Source of the DNA: Ancylomarina salipaludis
GTDB taxonomy: Bacteria > Bacteroidota > Bacteroidia > Bacteroidales > Marinifilaceae
Assembly (NCBI RefSeq): GCF_004122035.1
Contig: NZ_SAXA01000010.1
Coordinates: 1 to 64,000, forward strand
Direction of reading: 5' to 3'
DNA: 64,000 nt
Shown here: positions 7,369-16,684 of the stretch, in pieces
Numbering within the stretch: position 1 is the first letter of the stretch
Layout: each line of letters begins with the position of its first letter
Position numbers and translations under genes: made by a program
Notes under the pieces: generated by a model
Databases searched by the model: none
What the model saw: the letters and a program-made list of their open reading frames with translations, nothing else
What the model was told of the DNA's origin: nothing

Positions 7369-8472
7369 ATGGAAGCCGCTTTAGTTTTTAATAAGAAGAA
7401 GGATTTTTTGCAAGTTCTTTTGGGTTTTATTTTTGTCAGTTTTTTTTCTAATATTCTCGTCGCCCAAAATAATAAAACATTTACTGTTGGCTCAATCGAA
7501 GCTGATCAAGGAGAAATGGCAAAAGGCAGTTTATCTATTGAAAAAGGAATTGACGAAGGTACCTTTATTCCTATTACAATAATCAACGGAGCAAAATCAG
7601 GACCGGTATTAACACTGGTTGCCGGGATTCACGGTACTGAATATGTTCCTATAATTACTGCCCAAAAATTAGTAAAAGAAATAACACCGGATGAATTATC
7701 GGGAACACTAATTATTGTACATATTGCAAATATACCAGCATTTAGCAGCAGAAGTGATTATTCCAGCCCAATTGATTATAAAAACCTGAACAGGATTTTC
7801 CCTGGGAAAATAGATGGAACCGTTTCAGAACGTATTGCTTTTACTCTTTCAAATGAAATTATGAGTAAAAGTGATTATTATATTGACATGCATGGTGGAG
7901 AGTTTAATGAACGAATAATAGATTATCTTTATTTTTATTATGGTTGTCCTGATGGTGATTTGTGCAAAAAATCATACCAATTGGCTCATGCCATGGGAAA
8001 TAAATACTTGTTTCCTGATAAATATAACTCGGTACCTGATTCCTTACCTTCAGGATATTCAGATTTGGAAGCGTTTCGTCGAGGAGTTGCATCAATTACT
8101 TTAGAATGGGGAGACCAGGGAGCTGTTAAGCCTGAAGAAATAGACAAGGCTCTAAAAGGAATAAAGAATGTAATGAAAACAATAGGGATGCTTGAAGGAA
8201 AACCATTTATTAATGAAAATCCAGTATATCTGATAAATGAAAAATTGGTAAACAGCAATTATGATGGAATTTTATTCACGTTTGTTGATAGAGCCCAATA
8301 TATTACAAAAGGTACATTAATAGGTTACACAACTGACTATTGGGGGAATGTCTTAGAGGAATACCATTCACCAATAAGCGGGATAGTAGTTGTTGTTAAA
8401 ATTTGTCCTTCAATTAACAAAGGAGAAAGTGTTTTTCGTATTGCTGAACCAGTTGATGAATACAAAGAATGA
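7369..8472 (+). CDS. Secreted aspartoacylase/succinylglutamate desuccinylase-like M14 enzyme
   Basis: A 367-residue zinc-dependent deacylase or carboxypeptidase-like protein. An N-terminal signal sequence (hydrophobic from LQVLLGFIFV to LVAQ, cleavage near residue 33) sends it out of the cytoplasm. The zinc site is visible as GIHGTEY (His88, Glu91) and DMHGGEFNE (third His about 174); LEWGDQG follows at the expected place for the catalytic region. The C-terminal 80 residues form the beta-barrel domain found in AstE/AspA proteins. The substrate cannot be read from sequence; N-acyl amino acids or amidated peptides are possible. It is a lone gene closed by palindrome E4, 12 bases after its stop. 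Confidence 0.85.
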   Translation: MEAALVFNKKKDFLQVLLGFIFVSFFSNILVAQNNKTFTVGSIEADQGEMAKGSLSIEKGIDEGTFIPITIINGAKSGPVLTLVAGIHGTEYVPIITAQKLVKEITPDELSGTLIIVHIANIPAFSSRSDYSSPIDYKNLNRIFPGKIDGTVSERIAFTLSNEIMSKSDYYIDMHGGEFNERIIDYLYFYYGCPDGDLCKKSYQLAHAMGNKYLFPDKYNSVPDSLPSGYSDLEAFRRGVASITLEWGDQGAVKPEEIDKALKGIKNVMKTIGMLEGKPFINENPVYLINEKLVNSNYDGILFTFVDRAQYITKGTLIGYTTDYWGNVLEEYHSPISGIVVVVKICPSINKGESVFRIAEPVDEYKE

Positions 8473-8484
8473 ATAAATAACTTG

Positions 8485-8578
8485 TGGTAACAAATTGTAT
8501 ATGGCAGGCGGGGGTTTTAGCGGTCTGACAGGATTTCTGTTGGAAATCTCGCCCGACCACATACAAGTGATCGTTGTA
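8485..8578. repeat. Palindromic AAC...CGTT repeat, copy E4
   Basis: Left arm GTAACAAATTGTATATGG followed by CAGGCGGG; right arm CTCGCCCGACCACATACAAG followed by TGATCGTTG. The arms pair over about 18 bp with bulges. It has the same plan as E1 and E3 with yet another arm sequence, and lies between two same-strand genes. Confidence 0.65.
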
Positions 8579-8622
8579 TACCATATTATTTAAAGATATC
8601 ATATTAACTAAACGTTACAGAG

Positions 8623-9738
8623 ATGAAAACAATATTAACAGGAGCAGCCTTTTTTTTATTGATTATCACATCGTATTGTCAAACAATTGAACAACAATTT
8701 CAGAAAACAATCGATTCGATTTACAATGCGAATCCTGATGTGATCGGCTATATTGTTGCGATTGAAGCACCTGATCGTAATATTTCTTGGACTGGAGCAA
8801 TCGGGTATTCAAGCAAGGATAGTTTACACAAACTCGACCCATACCAACCGGTATTAATTGCCAGCAATATTAAAACTTATGTCGCTGCTACAATTCTAAG
8901 ACTTGTGGAAGAACAAAAGATAGATATTCAACAGCCAATTAAAGAACTGCTTACCCAGAAAACAAGGAAGTTATTCGAGTCGGATGGATATGTATTGGAC
9001 TCCATCAAAGTAGTACACTTGTTATCTCACAAAAGTGGGATTGGTAATTACGGTAATGACGAATACTATAAATTTGTTTCAGAAAATCCAGAACATAGAT
9101 GGACCCGAAATGAGCAATTGGAGCGCACAATTACTGTGAGCGATCCTCTCTGTAAATCTGGAATGAGCTATCATTACTCAGATGTAAACTACTTATTGCT
9201 GACCGAGATAATCGAACGACTAACCGATCAACCATTTTATGCTGCAATGCGAGAATTGCTAATGTATAAGGAATTTGGCCTTGATGATACATGGCTGGTT
9301 ACACTTGAAGATAAGCCGTCCAGTTGTAAACCATTGGCACATCAGTATTTCAGCTCGGCTAGCTGGGATTCTTATAAAATTGATCCTTCTTGGGATTTGT
9401 ATGGTGGAGGTGGAATAGCCTGCACAATGGAAGATATGGCAAAGTTTATATCGAATCTGCATAATCAGAAGATCGTAAAAGATCCCGCAGTTCTGGACTT
9501 GATCTTCACACGAATTGAAACTATGGACAGTACTGGAAACAATTACTGTTTAGGTATACAGGAATATACTGTTGAGGGCACGAAAGGTTTTGGACATGGG
9601 GGTGCCTGGGGTACCTTTAATATTTATTTTCCTGAGTTAAATACTACAATTGCGCTCTGTCCATTAGAAGCGGAAAAACGGAATCTCAATGGTGATGTGA
9701 TCGCAGAAATAATAAATCTATTAACATCCAAAGAATAA
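8623..9738 (+). CDS. Beta-lactamase-fold serine hydrolase (class C-like), exported
   Basis: A 371-residue member of the beta-lactamase/D-alanyl-D-alanine carboxypeptidase superfamily. A signal peptide ends near residue 20 (TSYCQ). The SxxK nucleophile motif is SNIK (Ser81, Lys84), the second motif is YSD in YHYSDVNY, and the KTG position is replaced by HGG in GHGGAWGTFN, as is frequent in the class C-like esterase and peptidase branch. It most likely hydrolyses a peptide or ester in the periplasm rather than giving antibiotic resistance. It sits alone between E4 and the second RAYT unit. Confidence 0.85.
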   Translation: MKTILTGAAFFLLIITSYCQTIEQQFQKTIDSIYNANPDVIGYIVAIEAPDRNISWTGAIGYSSKDSLHKLDPYQPVLIASNIKTYVAATILRLVEEQKIDIQQPIKELLTQKTRKLFESDGYVLDSIKVVHLLSHKSGIGNYGNDEYYKFVSENPEHRWTRNEQLERTITVSDPLCKSGMSYHYSDVNYLLLTEIIERLTDQPFYAAMRELLMYKEFGLDDTWLVTLEDKPSSCKPLAHQYFSSASWDSYKIDPSWDLYGGGGIACTMEDMAKFISNLHNQKIVKDPAVLDLIFTRIETMDSTGNNYCLGIQEYTVEGTKGFGHGGAWGTFNIYFPELNTTIALCPLEAEKRNLNGDVIAEIINLLTSKE

Positions 9739-9759
9739 ACGGCATACTACAATGGTAAT

Positions 9760-10558
9760 CGTTGCACAACTCCCTAATATTGCTACAAAAGAGAATCATT
9801 TAGAAAATTAGCGTGAATTAGGGTCCGCCTTGTTTTAATATGGAAAAATTTGGAGGGAAATATCGAATAGAATCCAATCGGGCTAAATTTTGGGATTATT
9901 CATCACCAGCCGATTATTTTATAACGATCTGCGTTTCGGGTCGTGAATGTATACTGGGTGATATCATTGATGGTGAGATGATTTTGTCTGAATATGGTAA
10001 GATCGTTGAAACGGAAATAAAAAAAATACCAGAATACCATAAACGTGTCATTATGAATGTTTGGACAGTCATGCCCAATCATATCCATCTGCTTGTTTCC
10101 TTGGGCGATTATGCTTTCGATAATGGACTATCAACAATTGATAATGATACCGTAAAGAAAATTCATGAATTTTCTCTGCAGGCCTCACCACAATTACCAC
10201 AACAACGCTGGTGGATCAACCCTAAATATCAACCCAACATCAATGAAATAAAACAATACCGTAAAGAACGCAGGAGAATGCTAATCCCTAAAATATTGGG
10301 CAAATTCAAATAACAAACATCAAAACAGATTAATACTCTGCGGCATGTATCGGGTATTAAAAACTGGCAATCCGATTATCATGACCACATCATCCGCAAT
10401 GATGAAGAATATCAGCGCATCGAGGCCTATATTATCAACAATCCTAAAAATTGGAAGGGCGATAAATTCAAGGGCTAAAACAATTGAATGAATACACAGT
10501 CATCTCAAATCTCTTAGGTGCGAATGCTTGCAAAGACTTTAGTCCATTAAGCCAATTC
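9760..10558 (+). mobile_element. RAYT unit, copy 2 (inactivated)
   Basis: Second copy of the unit described at 6140-6964, with the same borders CGTTGCACAACTCCCT and CAATTC. It starts 21 bases after the beta-lactamase-fold gene. The sequence between gene stop and unit (CGGCATACTACAATGGTAAT) has no long palindrome. Confidence 0.65.
9840..10478 (+). pseudogene. REP-associated transposase, nonsense-mutated copy
   Basis: In frame this copy would encode 212 residues ending, like copy 1, in NPKNW and KFKG. A TAA at 10311-10313 replaces the CAA of copy 1, cutting the protein after 157 residues and removing the whole C-terminal DHIIRNDEEYQRI region. The frame is otherwise open, so the inactivation looks recent. 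Compared with copy 1 it lacks nine codons after NDT and carries a few substitutions. Confidence 0.9.
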
Positions 10559-10704
10559 GTGCGAATTTCGTGAAAAACAACAAATGTCATTTTATGGAAT
10601 TTGATAGCTTTGTGCTTTTAAATCATCTTTAAACAATTTGGCAACTGATATTGAGCTGAGTTGTTGGATGTATCACCTGTCATATCAAGAATGAAGCCAT
10701 AATA

Positions 10705-11565
10705 ATGCAAACACACACACTGAATCTTCAAGATATATTGCCTTTAAGCTGTTCGCGAACGGGTTATTGCTGCTTTGGAAAAATTATTTACATTAATCCG
10801 TGGGAGCTGCTCAGTCTTGCCAACGAGAAGAAAATTACGGCAAGGAAATTCCGCGATCTTTATAGCGATTTTGGAGGAATTCGTTTACGCTTCGACGGCA
10901 AAACAGGCTTCAATAATCAACAGGCTTGTTCTCAATATGTCGATAATTTTGGATGTAGTGTTCATGGGGGGCGTCCACTTGCTTGTCGCTTATATCCACT
11001 GGGTAGGCAGGTACAAAGCGATGACGTTCATTATATGTATCAGGGAGATGAATTTCCTTGTTTGGAGGCATGCTCGGGAGTATTGGAATTAGCTCAGTTT
11101 CGTGTCGGTGAATATCTTAAAGGGCAGATGACCGATAAGTTCGAAAAGGCTCAGGATGGCTATTTGGAACTGATGCAAAATATAGCAGATATCGCATTTG
11201 AATTATTCCTTGATACGGGTTTGGCTGAATCGGGAGACAGGAAAACATTGGCACTGTGGAGAAAGATGGGGAATGAGCTCCCGGAAGTATTGGCAGAGAG
11301 GATAGGACCTGAGTGGGTCGATTGTTTGATGATACCAGATATCTCGGATGATGATCCGCTTGCCTTTGTTGCCAAGCATAATGACTTGATTCTATTAAAG
11401 GCACAAGAAAAATTCGGAGCCTTGACTACAAATCAGGAATTACATGAAGCGTCTGTATTAATGATGGGCCTTGCATTACATCTGGCTCGTGGCTTGGGTG
11501 CAAATCCCAAAGAGCTTGCTGAACTTTGGATAGATACGGCAAAGAGGCATGGTGGACAGGAATAA
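10705..11565 (+). CDS. YkgJ-family cysteine cluster protein
   Basis: A 286-residue protein with the Cys pattern of the YkgJ/UPF0153 zinc- or iron-binding family: CSRTGYCC (Cys16, 22, 23), CSQYVDNFGC (75, 84), RPLACRLYPLG (94), and CLEACSG (about 117-121). The last 150 residues are helical. The reaction is unknown. It stands alone, and the region before it back to the RAYT unit (10559-10704) shows no gene. Here the sequence becomes less AT-rich, marking the return to core genome. Confidence 0.85.
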   Translation: MQTHTLNLQDILPLSCSRTGYCCFGKIIYINPWELLSLANEKKITARKFRDLYSDFGGIRLRFDGKTGFNNQQACSQYVDNFGCSVHGGRPLACRLYPLGRQVQSDDVHYMYQGDEFPCLEACSGVLELAQFRVGEYLKGQMTDKFEKAQDGYLELMQNIADIAFELFLDTGLAESGDRKTLALWRKMGNELPEVLAERIGPEWVDCLMIPDISDDDPLAFVAKHNDLILLKAQEKFGALTTNQELHEASVLMMGLALHLARGLGANPKELAELWIDTAKRHGGQE

Positions 11566-11701
11566 TTTTCCTGTGATCGGGAGCCGATGATTAGAAAAAA
11601 ACAAGGAAACCCACAGATTAAACAGATGACACAAATCTAATTGGTGTCAGTTTGAGAAATTTAATCGCAAGCGCATTGACGACTTGGGGTTTAAACAGAT
11701 T

Positions 11702-11737
11702 CCATCTCATTTTAAAGATAATTTTGAAATGAGATGG
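11702..11737. terminator. Stem-loop between convergent genes
   Basis: CCATCTCATTT and AAATGAGATGG form an 11-bp perfect stem with a 14-base loop, between the YkgJ gene and the J-domain-like gene, which converge. There is no T-run on either side, so termination is plausible but not proven. Confidence 0.4.
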
Positions 11738-11765
11738 GTGTTTGGGATAATCCGTCTGAAAAGTT

Positions 11766-12497
11766 TTAAACCTGTGCTTTCCGGGTACGTTTTCTCAGTT
11801 TAAAAAGCCGATCGGTGTAGTAGGCCTTGAGTTCCTCGGCAAAGAGCATGGGGTTTTCGTAATCTTTTAGCACCCTGTAGGTTTGCCTGTTTTTAGCCTG
11901 TGCCAATTTCTTTTCGAGGGCTTCCTTTTCCAGTTGCAGATAGTGATCTTCTATGGCAGAATTGGTGACCTTACTGTTTATCTTGCTGGTTTGCAATAAG
12001 GCATTCCCCGAGAAAATATGAGAATGGAAGGCTTGTAGCTCTCTTAAGCTGCCCGATTTGTAAATGTCAATCAGTTTGCCCGTTATCTCTGTTGCCAAAT
12101 CAATCTGATCGTCATTTGTCGAGAATTTATCGGGGTGTACATGAAGCATGGCCTCACGGTACAGTCGTTTCTTCTCTTTTTCAATTTCTATCGATTGGCT
12201 TGTTTCTAATTTTTGTTTGGGAATTGTTTTTAAGCCTTGAGGTTCTTTATAATTCTTACCTCGTTTTTTCTGTTCCAGACGTTTTTCTTTTTTCGCCTTC
12301 TGCATTCGTCTGTACAAGTCGCTGAGTTCCTGTTCCTCAATAATCAGATCGATAAGAATGGCACGTAGCTTGGCTTCAAAGGCTAATGTTTCCTGTTCAA
12401 CCCGCATCAATTCCTCACTTAAAGCCTGAATTTCTGCTTTAAGCCTGGCTTGCTCTTGTAGCTTATGTTGACGATCGGGATAATTTTGCTTGTTCAT
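11766..12497 (-). CDS. Coiled-coil protein with J-domain-like motif
   Basis: A 243-residue, highly charged cytoplasmic protein. The N-terminal half is a long coiled coil (LKAEIQALSEELMRVEQETL onward). In the middle, YREAMLHVHPDKFSTNDDQI carries the His-Pro-Asp of a DnaJ J-domain with helices before and after, suggesting it stimulates or recruits Hsp70. It lacks the Gly/Phe and zinc domains of DnaJ. The frame stays open to 12647, but the extra 50 residues look non-coding, so the internal ATG (MNKQNYPDRQHK) was chosen. It is divergent from the LysR gene. Confidence 0.7.
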   Translation of the reverse strand: MNKQNYPDRQHKLQEQARLKAEIQALSEELMRVEQETLAFEAKLRAILIDLIIEEQELSDLYRRMQKAKKEKRLEQKKRGKNYKEPQGLKTIPKQKLETSQSIEIEKEKKRLYREAMLHVHPDKFSTNDDQIDLATEITGKLIDIYKSGSLRELQAFHSHIFSGNALLQTSKINSKVTNSAIEDHYLQLEKEALEKKLAQAKNRQTYRVLKDYENPMLFAEELKAYYTDRLFKLRKRTRKAQV

Positions 12498-12664
12498 GAA
12501 TATTGTTGTAAGGCTGCAAAGTTGAGCAAAATAAATCGAGATACGCATTCGATTAAAGGAAATTAACAAACAAGGCTTTTGTTTCATAGAAGGTATCGAT
12601 TGATTCAACAGATTTTTTAATAAGTTTGAATTGATATTGTGTTTCAATTCTGATGTGAGAAATT

Positions 12665-13552
12665 ATGGATTACAGAGATGAGGTTTTTTTATCGGTTGCA
12701 GAAAACTTAAGTTTTTCGAAGGCTGCAGAAGATTTGTTTATCAGCCAACCCGCTGTAACCAAGCATATCAAAGAGTTGGAAGCCAGGTTGAATATGGCCC
12801 TGTTCGAACGAAGAGGGAATAAGGTGTATCTGACCAAGGCAGGCAAGCTCACCTACAGCTATCTGAATCGAATTAAGCAGGAATACCGCGAGATGGAATT
12901 CGAGTTGGGGAGGCTGAATGATACTTTTAAAGGCACACTGCGCATAGGTGCCAGTTCAACCATTTCGCAATACATTATACCCAGGGTGATTGCTGCATTT
13001 CACAAACGCTATCCAAAAATTGAGCTCTATTTGCTCAATGGCAATTCCTTTGAGATGGAGCAAAAACTGTTTGACAATGAGATTGATTTGGCCCTGGTTG
13101 AGAATGCATCCTCTCAGGCCAGTATTAAATATATCGATTTTTTAGACGATGAGATTGTGGTTGTCACCGGGAGTCAGAGCGTTTATTCGAAACAGAAATT
13201 GATTTCAGTTGCCGATTTTATGACGCTTCCCATTGTCCTTCGCGAGAAGGGGTCCGGAACCCTTGAGGTGATTCAGAAAGCCCTGTCAAAACACCATATT
13301 CATCTGGATAAATTGAATATTCTCATTCATCTGGGAAGTACCGAAGCCATAAAGAATTTTCTGTGCGATTTTGATGGCATTGCCCTGGTTTCGGAAAAAT
13401 CGATTGAAAAAGAATTGCAACTGAAAGAAATAACAAAGCTTAGCCTAAATAGCATCCGTTTGAATAGAAAGTTCAGGATGGCCCTACTGCAAGGCCACGA
13501 GGTTTCATCGACGAAATTATTTATAGAATTCCTTTCGGCTTATAACTTTTAG
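12665..13552 (+). CDS. LysR-family transcriptional regulator (CysB/YeiE type)
   Basis: A 295-residue regulator. The winged helix-turn-helix spans about residues 1-60 (NLSFSKAAEDLFISQPAVTK, then ELEARLNMALFERRG), followed by a two-lobe periplasmic-binding-like effector domain from about residue 90. It lies directly upstream of YeiH- and TauE-type transporters on the same strand, which is the arrangement of YeiE and YeiH in enterobacteria, so it probably senses a sulfur oxyanion such as sulfite and controls those two genes. The effector is inferred from context. Confidence 0.85.
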   Translation: MDYRDEVFLSVAENLSFSKAAEDLFISQPAVTKHIKELEARLNMALFERRGNKVYLTKAGKLTYSYLNRIKQEYREMEFELGRLNDTFKGTLRIGASSTISQYIIPRVIAAFHKRYPKIELYLLNGNSFEMEQKLFDNEIDLALVENASSQASIKYIDFLDDEIVVVTGSQSVYSKQKLISVADFMTLPIVLREKGSGTLEVIQKALSKHHIHLDKLNILIHLGSTEAIKNFLCDFDGIALVSEKSIEKELQLKEITKLSLNSIRLNRKFRMALLQGHEVSSTKLFIEFLSAYNF

Positions 13553-13575
13553 TTATTAGCTATAAGAATTGAGTA

Positions 13576-13607
13576 TTTGCTTTGGTTATAGCTTGGGTGT
13601 AAGTTTG
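13576..13607 (+). promoter_or_regulatory. Bacteroidota-type promoter for the transporter pair
   Basis: TTTG at 13576-13579 and TAAGTTTG at 13600-13607, 20 bases apart, fit the Bacteroidota -33/-7 consensus (TTTG and TAnnTTTG). The ATG of the YeiH-like gene follows 22 bases later. The AT-rich partial dyad TTATTAGCTATAAG just upstream could be the LysR operator. Confidence 0.45.
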
Positions 13608-13629
13608 TCTTAAAATATAGAAGACAAAC

Positions 13630-14559
13630 ATGAAACTAAATCAAAGACATATCAGAACACTTTACGGCATTATCCTTTTTCTCTGTTTTATGCCATTTAT
13701 CTCTCCGGCTATAGCTTTAGGCTTGGGAATTATGCTTTCATTTTTGGGTTTAAAATATGAGAATGCGGCAAAGTATACGGCTTTTTCATTGCAAGCTTCA
13801 ATTGTACTGATGGGTTTTGGGATGAATCTCACTCAAATTATAAACACATCACGACTTGGTTTTGCGGATACTGCCATCTCGGTTGTATTTGTGATGACTT
13901 GTGGTTTAGTATTGGGGAAACTTCTTAAGATTGATTCAAAAATTAGTCTTTTAATTTCTGCCGGAACGGCAATTTGCGGCGGCAGTGCTATTGCTGCTGT
14001 TGCTCCGGTTATTCGGGCTAAAAATGCTCAGATTTCTTTTGCTTTGGTTGTGGTATTTATTCTCAATGCCATTGCCTTGCTCATATTTCCGGGCATTGGA
14101 CACTATTTTAATCTGAGTCAGGAAACCTTTGGTTACTGGGCAGCTATTGCGATTCACGATACCAGTTCGGTAGTTGGTGCAGGTGCCACCTATGGTGCCA
14201 AAGCACTCGAAGTTGCAACCACCGTAAAATTGATAAGAGCTTTATGGATTATTCCTTTATCTCTATTGATTGCTTTCTCGCAAAAGGATAAAATTAAGGG
14301 AAAATTAAAATTCCCATGGTTTATTGCTTTGTTTATAATGAGTATATTTCTAGCCTATTGGCTGCCTGATTTTGCAAAAACCTTCTCTCATTTGCATTGG
14401 TTAGGTCAGCGGGGAATGGTGCTTGCCCTATTTTTGATAGGTTCCAATATTTCATTTTCGGAAGCCAAAAAAGCAGGGGCTAAAAGTTTTGTGCTGGGAA
14501 TTTTACTTTGGTTATTAATAGGATTCGGTTCATTTATTATGCTTACATCTAAATTCTAA
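13630..14559 (+). CDS. yeiH: YeiH-family putative sulfate/sulfite exporter
   Basis: A 309-residue membrane protein of the UPF0324/YeiH family with about nine or ten hydrophobic segments. The family signature is clear in ISAGTAICGGSAIAAVAPVI (about residues 110-129) and in AIHDTSSVVGAGATYG (about 174-189). Family members export sulfite or sulfate. It is the first gene after the LysR regulator, and the TauE-like gene begins five bases after its stop, so the two are one operon. Confidence 0.88.
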   Translation: MKLNQRHIRTLYGIILFLCFMPFISPAIALGLGIMLSFLGLKYENAAKYTAFSLQASIVLMGFGMNLTQIINTSRLGFADTAISVVFVMTCGLVLGKLLKIDSKISLLISAGTAICGGSAIAAVAPVIRAKNAQISFALVVVFILNAIALLIFPGIGHYFNLSQETFGYWAAIAIHDTSSVVGAGATYGAKALEVATTVKLIRALWIIPLSLLIAFSQKDKIKGKLKFPWFIALFIMSIFLAYWLPDFAKTFSHLHWLGQRGMVLALFLIGSNISFSEAKKAGAKSFVLGILLWLLIGFGSFIMLTSKF

Positions 14560-14564
14560 ATGCG

Positions 14565-15281
14565 ATGCTTTATTTTTGGATTATACTGATTGTATCAGTG
14601 GCAAGTTTGGTTAAGGGGATTACGGGTTTTGGTTTTGCTTTGGTGGCTCTGCCGCCATTAATGATTTGGTATTCCCCAAAGGAGTTAATTCCGGTATTAA
14701 TTCTTTGCAGTCTGTTTTCCTCCCTTATTATCGTTTTGCAAAAAAAAGATAGAAAACTCGTGAACAAAGCGTTTCAGGTCCTGATTGTTTATGGTGCTTT
14801 ATTCACGATTTTTGGGGTATTCATGCTCAAGTACATTTCGGAGCACACACTTATAATTGTGATGAGTGTTTTTTTCATTTTGTTATCGATACTGACTTTG
14901 TTAGGTGTCAAATACACCCTCAAATTATCGCGCCTATCGTATAAAATAATGGGGGCATTCCTGGGTTTCTTAACGGGAAGTATATCCGTTAGCGGACCGC
15001 CTCTGGCTCTCTTTCTGCATTCGGCTAATGTAGATAATCAGGAATTCCGCGAAATTTTTTCATGGTTTAGTATTGTAACGGCATGTATTGCTCTTGTGGG
15101 GTATTATTTTGTGGGACTTTTAACAATGACAACTGTTAAAATGACACTTATATTTATTCCGATACTCTATCTGGGCTCGTATTTAGGTAAAAGATTAAAT
15201 TATCGAATTTCACCTGTTTTGTTTAAAAATATGAGTGTGATTATTACGCTGCTTTCGAGCCTGTTTTTAATCTTAAAATGA
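14565..15281 (+). CDS. TauE/SafE-family sulfite exporter-like membrane protein
   Basis: A 238-residue protein with seven or eight membrane helices. The N-terminal SLVKGITGFGFALVALPPLM and the mid-protein GFLTGSISVSGPPLALFLHS are the two halves of the TauE/SafE repeat. Members move sulfite, sulfoacetate or related organosulfonates. An ATG at 14560 is in another frame; the ATG at 14565 gives the standard start. It is co-transcribed with the YeiH-like gene, giving two unrelated anion exporters in one operon. Confidence 0.88.
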   Translation: MLYFWIILIVSVASLVKGITGFGFALVALPPLMIWYSPKELIPVLILCSLFSSLIIVLQKKDRKLVNKAFQVLIVYGALFTIFGVFMLKYISEHTLIIVMSVFFILLSILTLLGVKYTLKLSRLSYKIMGAFLGFLTGSISVSGPPLALFLHSANVDNQEFREIFSWFSIVTACIALVGYYFVGLLTMTTVKMTLIFIPILYLGSYLGKRLNYRISPVLFKNMSVIITLLSSLFLILK

Positions 15282-15354
15282 TTCTTAAATTTTGTGATAA
15301 AATGCGGACTTTCTGTTTAAATTTAGGATCTTATTATAAACAGAAGACGCATAA

Positions 15355-16008
15355 ATGAATCAAGATAAAATAATAGAAAAAACCGTTGAATTTGTAAAGG
15401 CGGTTTTAGCTGATGCTGAGGGCGGACACGATTGGTGGCATATTTACCGGGTGTGGAAATCAACTAAACGAATCGCACAATTCGAACAAGTAGACTTATT
15501 TGTGGTTGAGCTGGGTGCCTTGCTTCACGATATTGCCGACTCGAAGTTTCATGGCGGAGATGAATCAGTCGGTCCTCAAAAGGCACGCGCTTTTTTACAG
15601 TCTTTGCATGTGGATGAGGATGTGATTGTTCATATCGAAAATATCATCTCGAATATCTCATTCAAAGGGGGGAATCAGGAACAACCGTTTAAGTCTGCTG
15701 AGCTGGATGTTGTTCAGGATGCCGATCGTTTGGATGCTTTGGGAGCCATTGGTATTGCACGAACCTTTAATTATGGCGGCCATAAAAACAGGGAGATCTA
15801 CAACCCCGAAATAAAGCCCAATTTAAAAATGACCAAGGAGGAGTATAAAAGAAGTATGGCTCCAACACTAAATCATTTTTACGAAAAATTACTGCTGTTA
15901 AAAGATAGAATGAACACTGAAGCCGGAAGGAGAATGGCCGAACAACGACATGCCTTTATGGAGACCTATTTGGAACAATTTTATCAGGAATGGGAAGGTG
16001 TTTTGTAA
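15355..16008 (+). CDS. HD-domain phosphohydrolase, YedJ/YpgQ-like
   Basis: A 217-residue metal-dependent phosphohydrolase. The HD residues are GHDWWHIYRV (His25, His29), LLHDIAD (His58, Asp59) and QDADRLDALG (Asp around 124). The segment IGIARTFNYGGHKNREIYNP is characteristic of the YedJ/YpgQ group, whose B. subtilis member is a nucleotide pyrophosphohydrolase. It is a cytoplasmic single gene, probably for nucleotide housekeeping. Confidence 0.85.
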   Translation: MNQDKIIEKTVEFVKAVLADAEGGHDWWHIYRVWKSTKRIAQFEQVDLFVVELGALLHDIADSKFHGGDESVGPQKARAFLQSLHVDEDVIVHIENIISNISFKGGNQEQPFKSAELDVVQDADRLDALGAIGIARTFNYGGHKNREIYNPEIKPNLKMTKEEYKRSMAPTLNHFYEKLLLLKDRMNTEAGRRMAEQRHAFMETYLEQFYQEWEGVL

Positions 16009-16074
16009 GTTCCGTTTTTTAGATAAAGCAATTTACCAAAGCTTAATAGTAATAAGTCAGTTGACTGATAACTT

Positions 16075-16608
16075 ATGGAACAGATTAGATTAACAGATAT
16101 AAGTCAGCCCTGGTTTGATAGGGCCTGGGCATTGTATAAGGAGGCTTTTCCTTTGAATGAGAGGCGTCTGCTTAAAAGTCAGACCTCTATAATGTGTCAT
16201 CCCAATTATCATTTTGAAGTGATTTTACAGGATGCTTGTTTTCTGGGGATATTATTTTGGTGGGGATTTGATGATTTAAGATTTATCGAGCACTTTGCCA
16301 TATTACCGGAGTGCAGGCAAAAAGGATATGGCGAGAGACTCTTGGAGGGATTCAAACAAAACGATTCGAGACCTGTAATCCTGGAAGTCGAACGTCCCAC
16401 TGGTGAGATTGAGCAAAGGCGTATCCAGTTTTACGAACGTCTGGGTTTTGTTTTAAACCAGCATTATTACGAACAGCCTGCCTATCAGGAAGAAGGACAG
16501 CCAATGCAACTGCTGCTGATGTCTTACCCTTTGGGGATTTCAGATGAGGATATGGCCCATTTTATTAAGGATTATCACCCGATTATTTATGGACTTAAGT
16601 TGAATTGA
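16075..16608 (+). CDS. GNAT-family N-acetyltransferase
   Basis: A 177-residue acetyltransferase. The acetyl-CoA binding motif is in HFAILPECRQKGYGERLLEG (about residues 65-84; pattern Q/R-x-x-G-x-G). The strand VILEVERPTGE and the helix ending FYERLGF complete the fold. Substrate unknown. It lies 66 bases after the HD hydrolase on the same strand. Confidence 0.8.
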   Translation: MEQIRLTDISQPWFDRAWALYKEAFPLNERRLLKSQTSIMCHPNYHFEVILQDACFLGILFWWGFDDLRFIEHFAILPECRQKGYGERLLEGFKQNDSRPVILEVERPTGEIEQRRIQFYERLGFVLNQHYYEQPAYQEEGQPMQLLLMSYPLGISDEDMAHFIKDYHPIIYGLKLN

Positions 16609-16684
16609 AAGTGAGGCTTAATAATGGTCTTAGTTTATTGTATCTGTCTGTTTTTTTTTGATTGAAAAGGGTTAACTTAAGAAG

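Noticed and set aside
8623-9738. Antibiotic-resistance beta-lactamase
   Set aside because: The KTG motif is replaced by HGG and the second motif is YSD, which fits a peptidase or esterase branch rather than a resistance enzyme.
12498-12647. 50-residue N-terminal extension of the J-domain-like protein
   Set aside because: The extension reads like non-coding sequence and the internal ATG gives a well-formed coiled-coil start.
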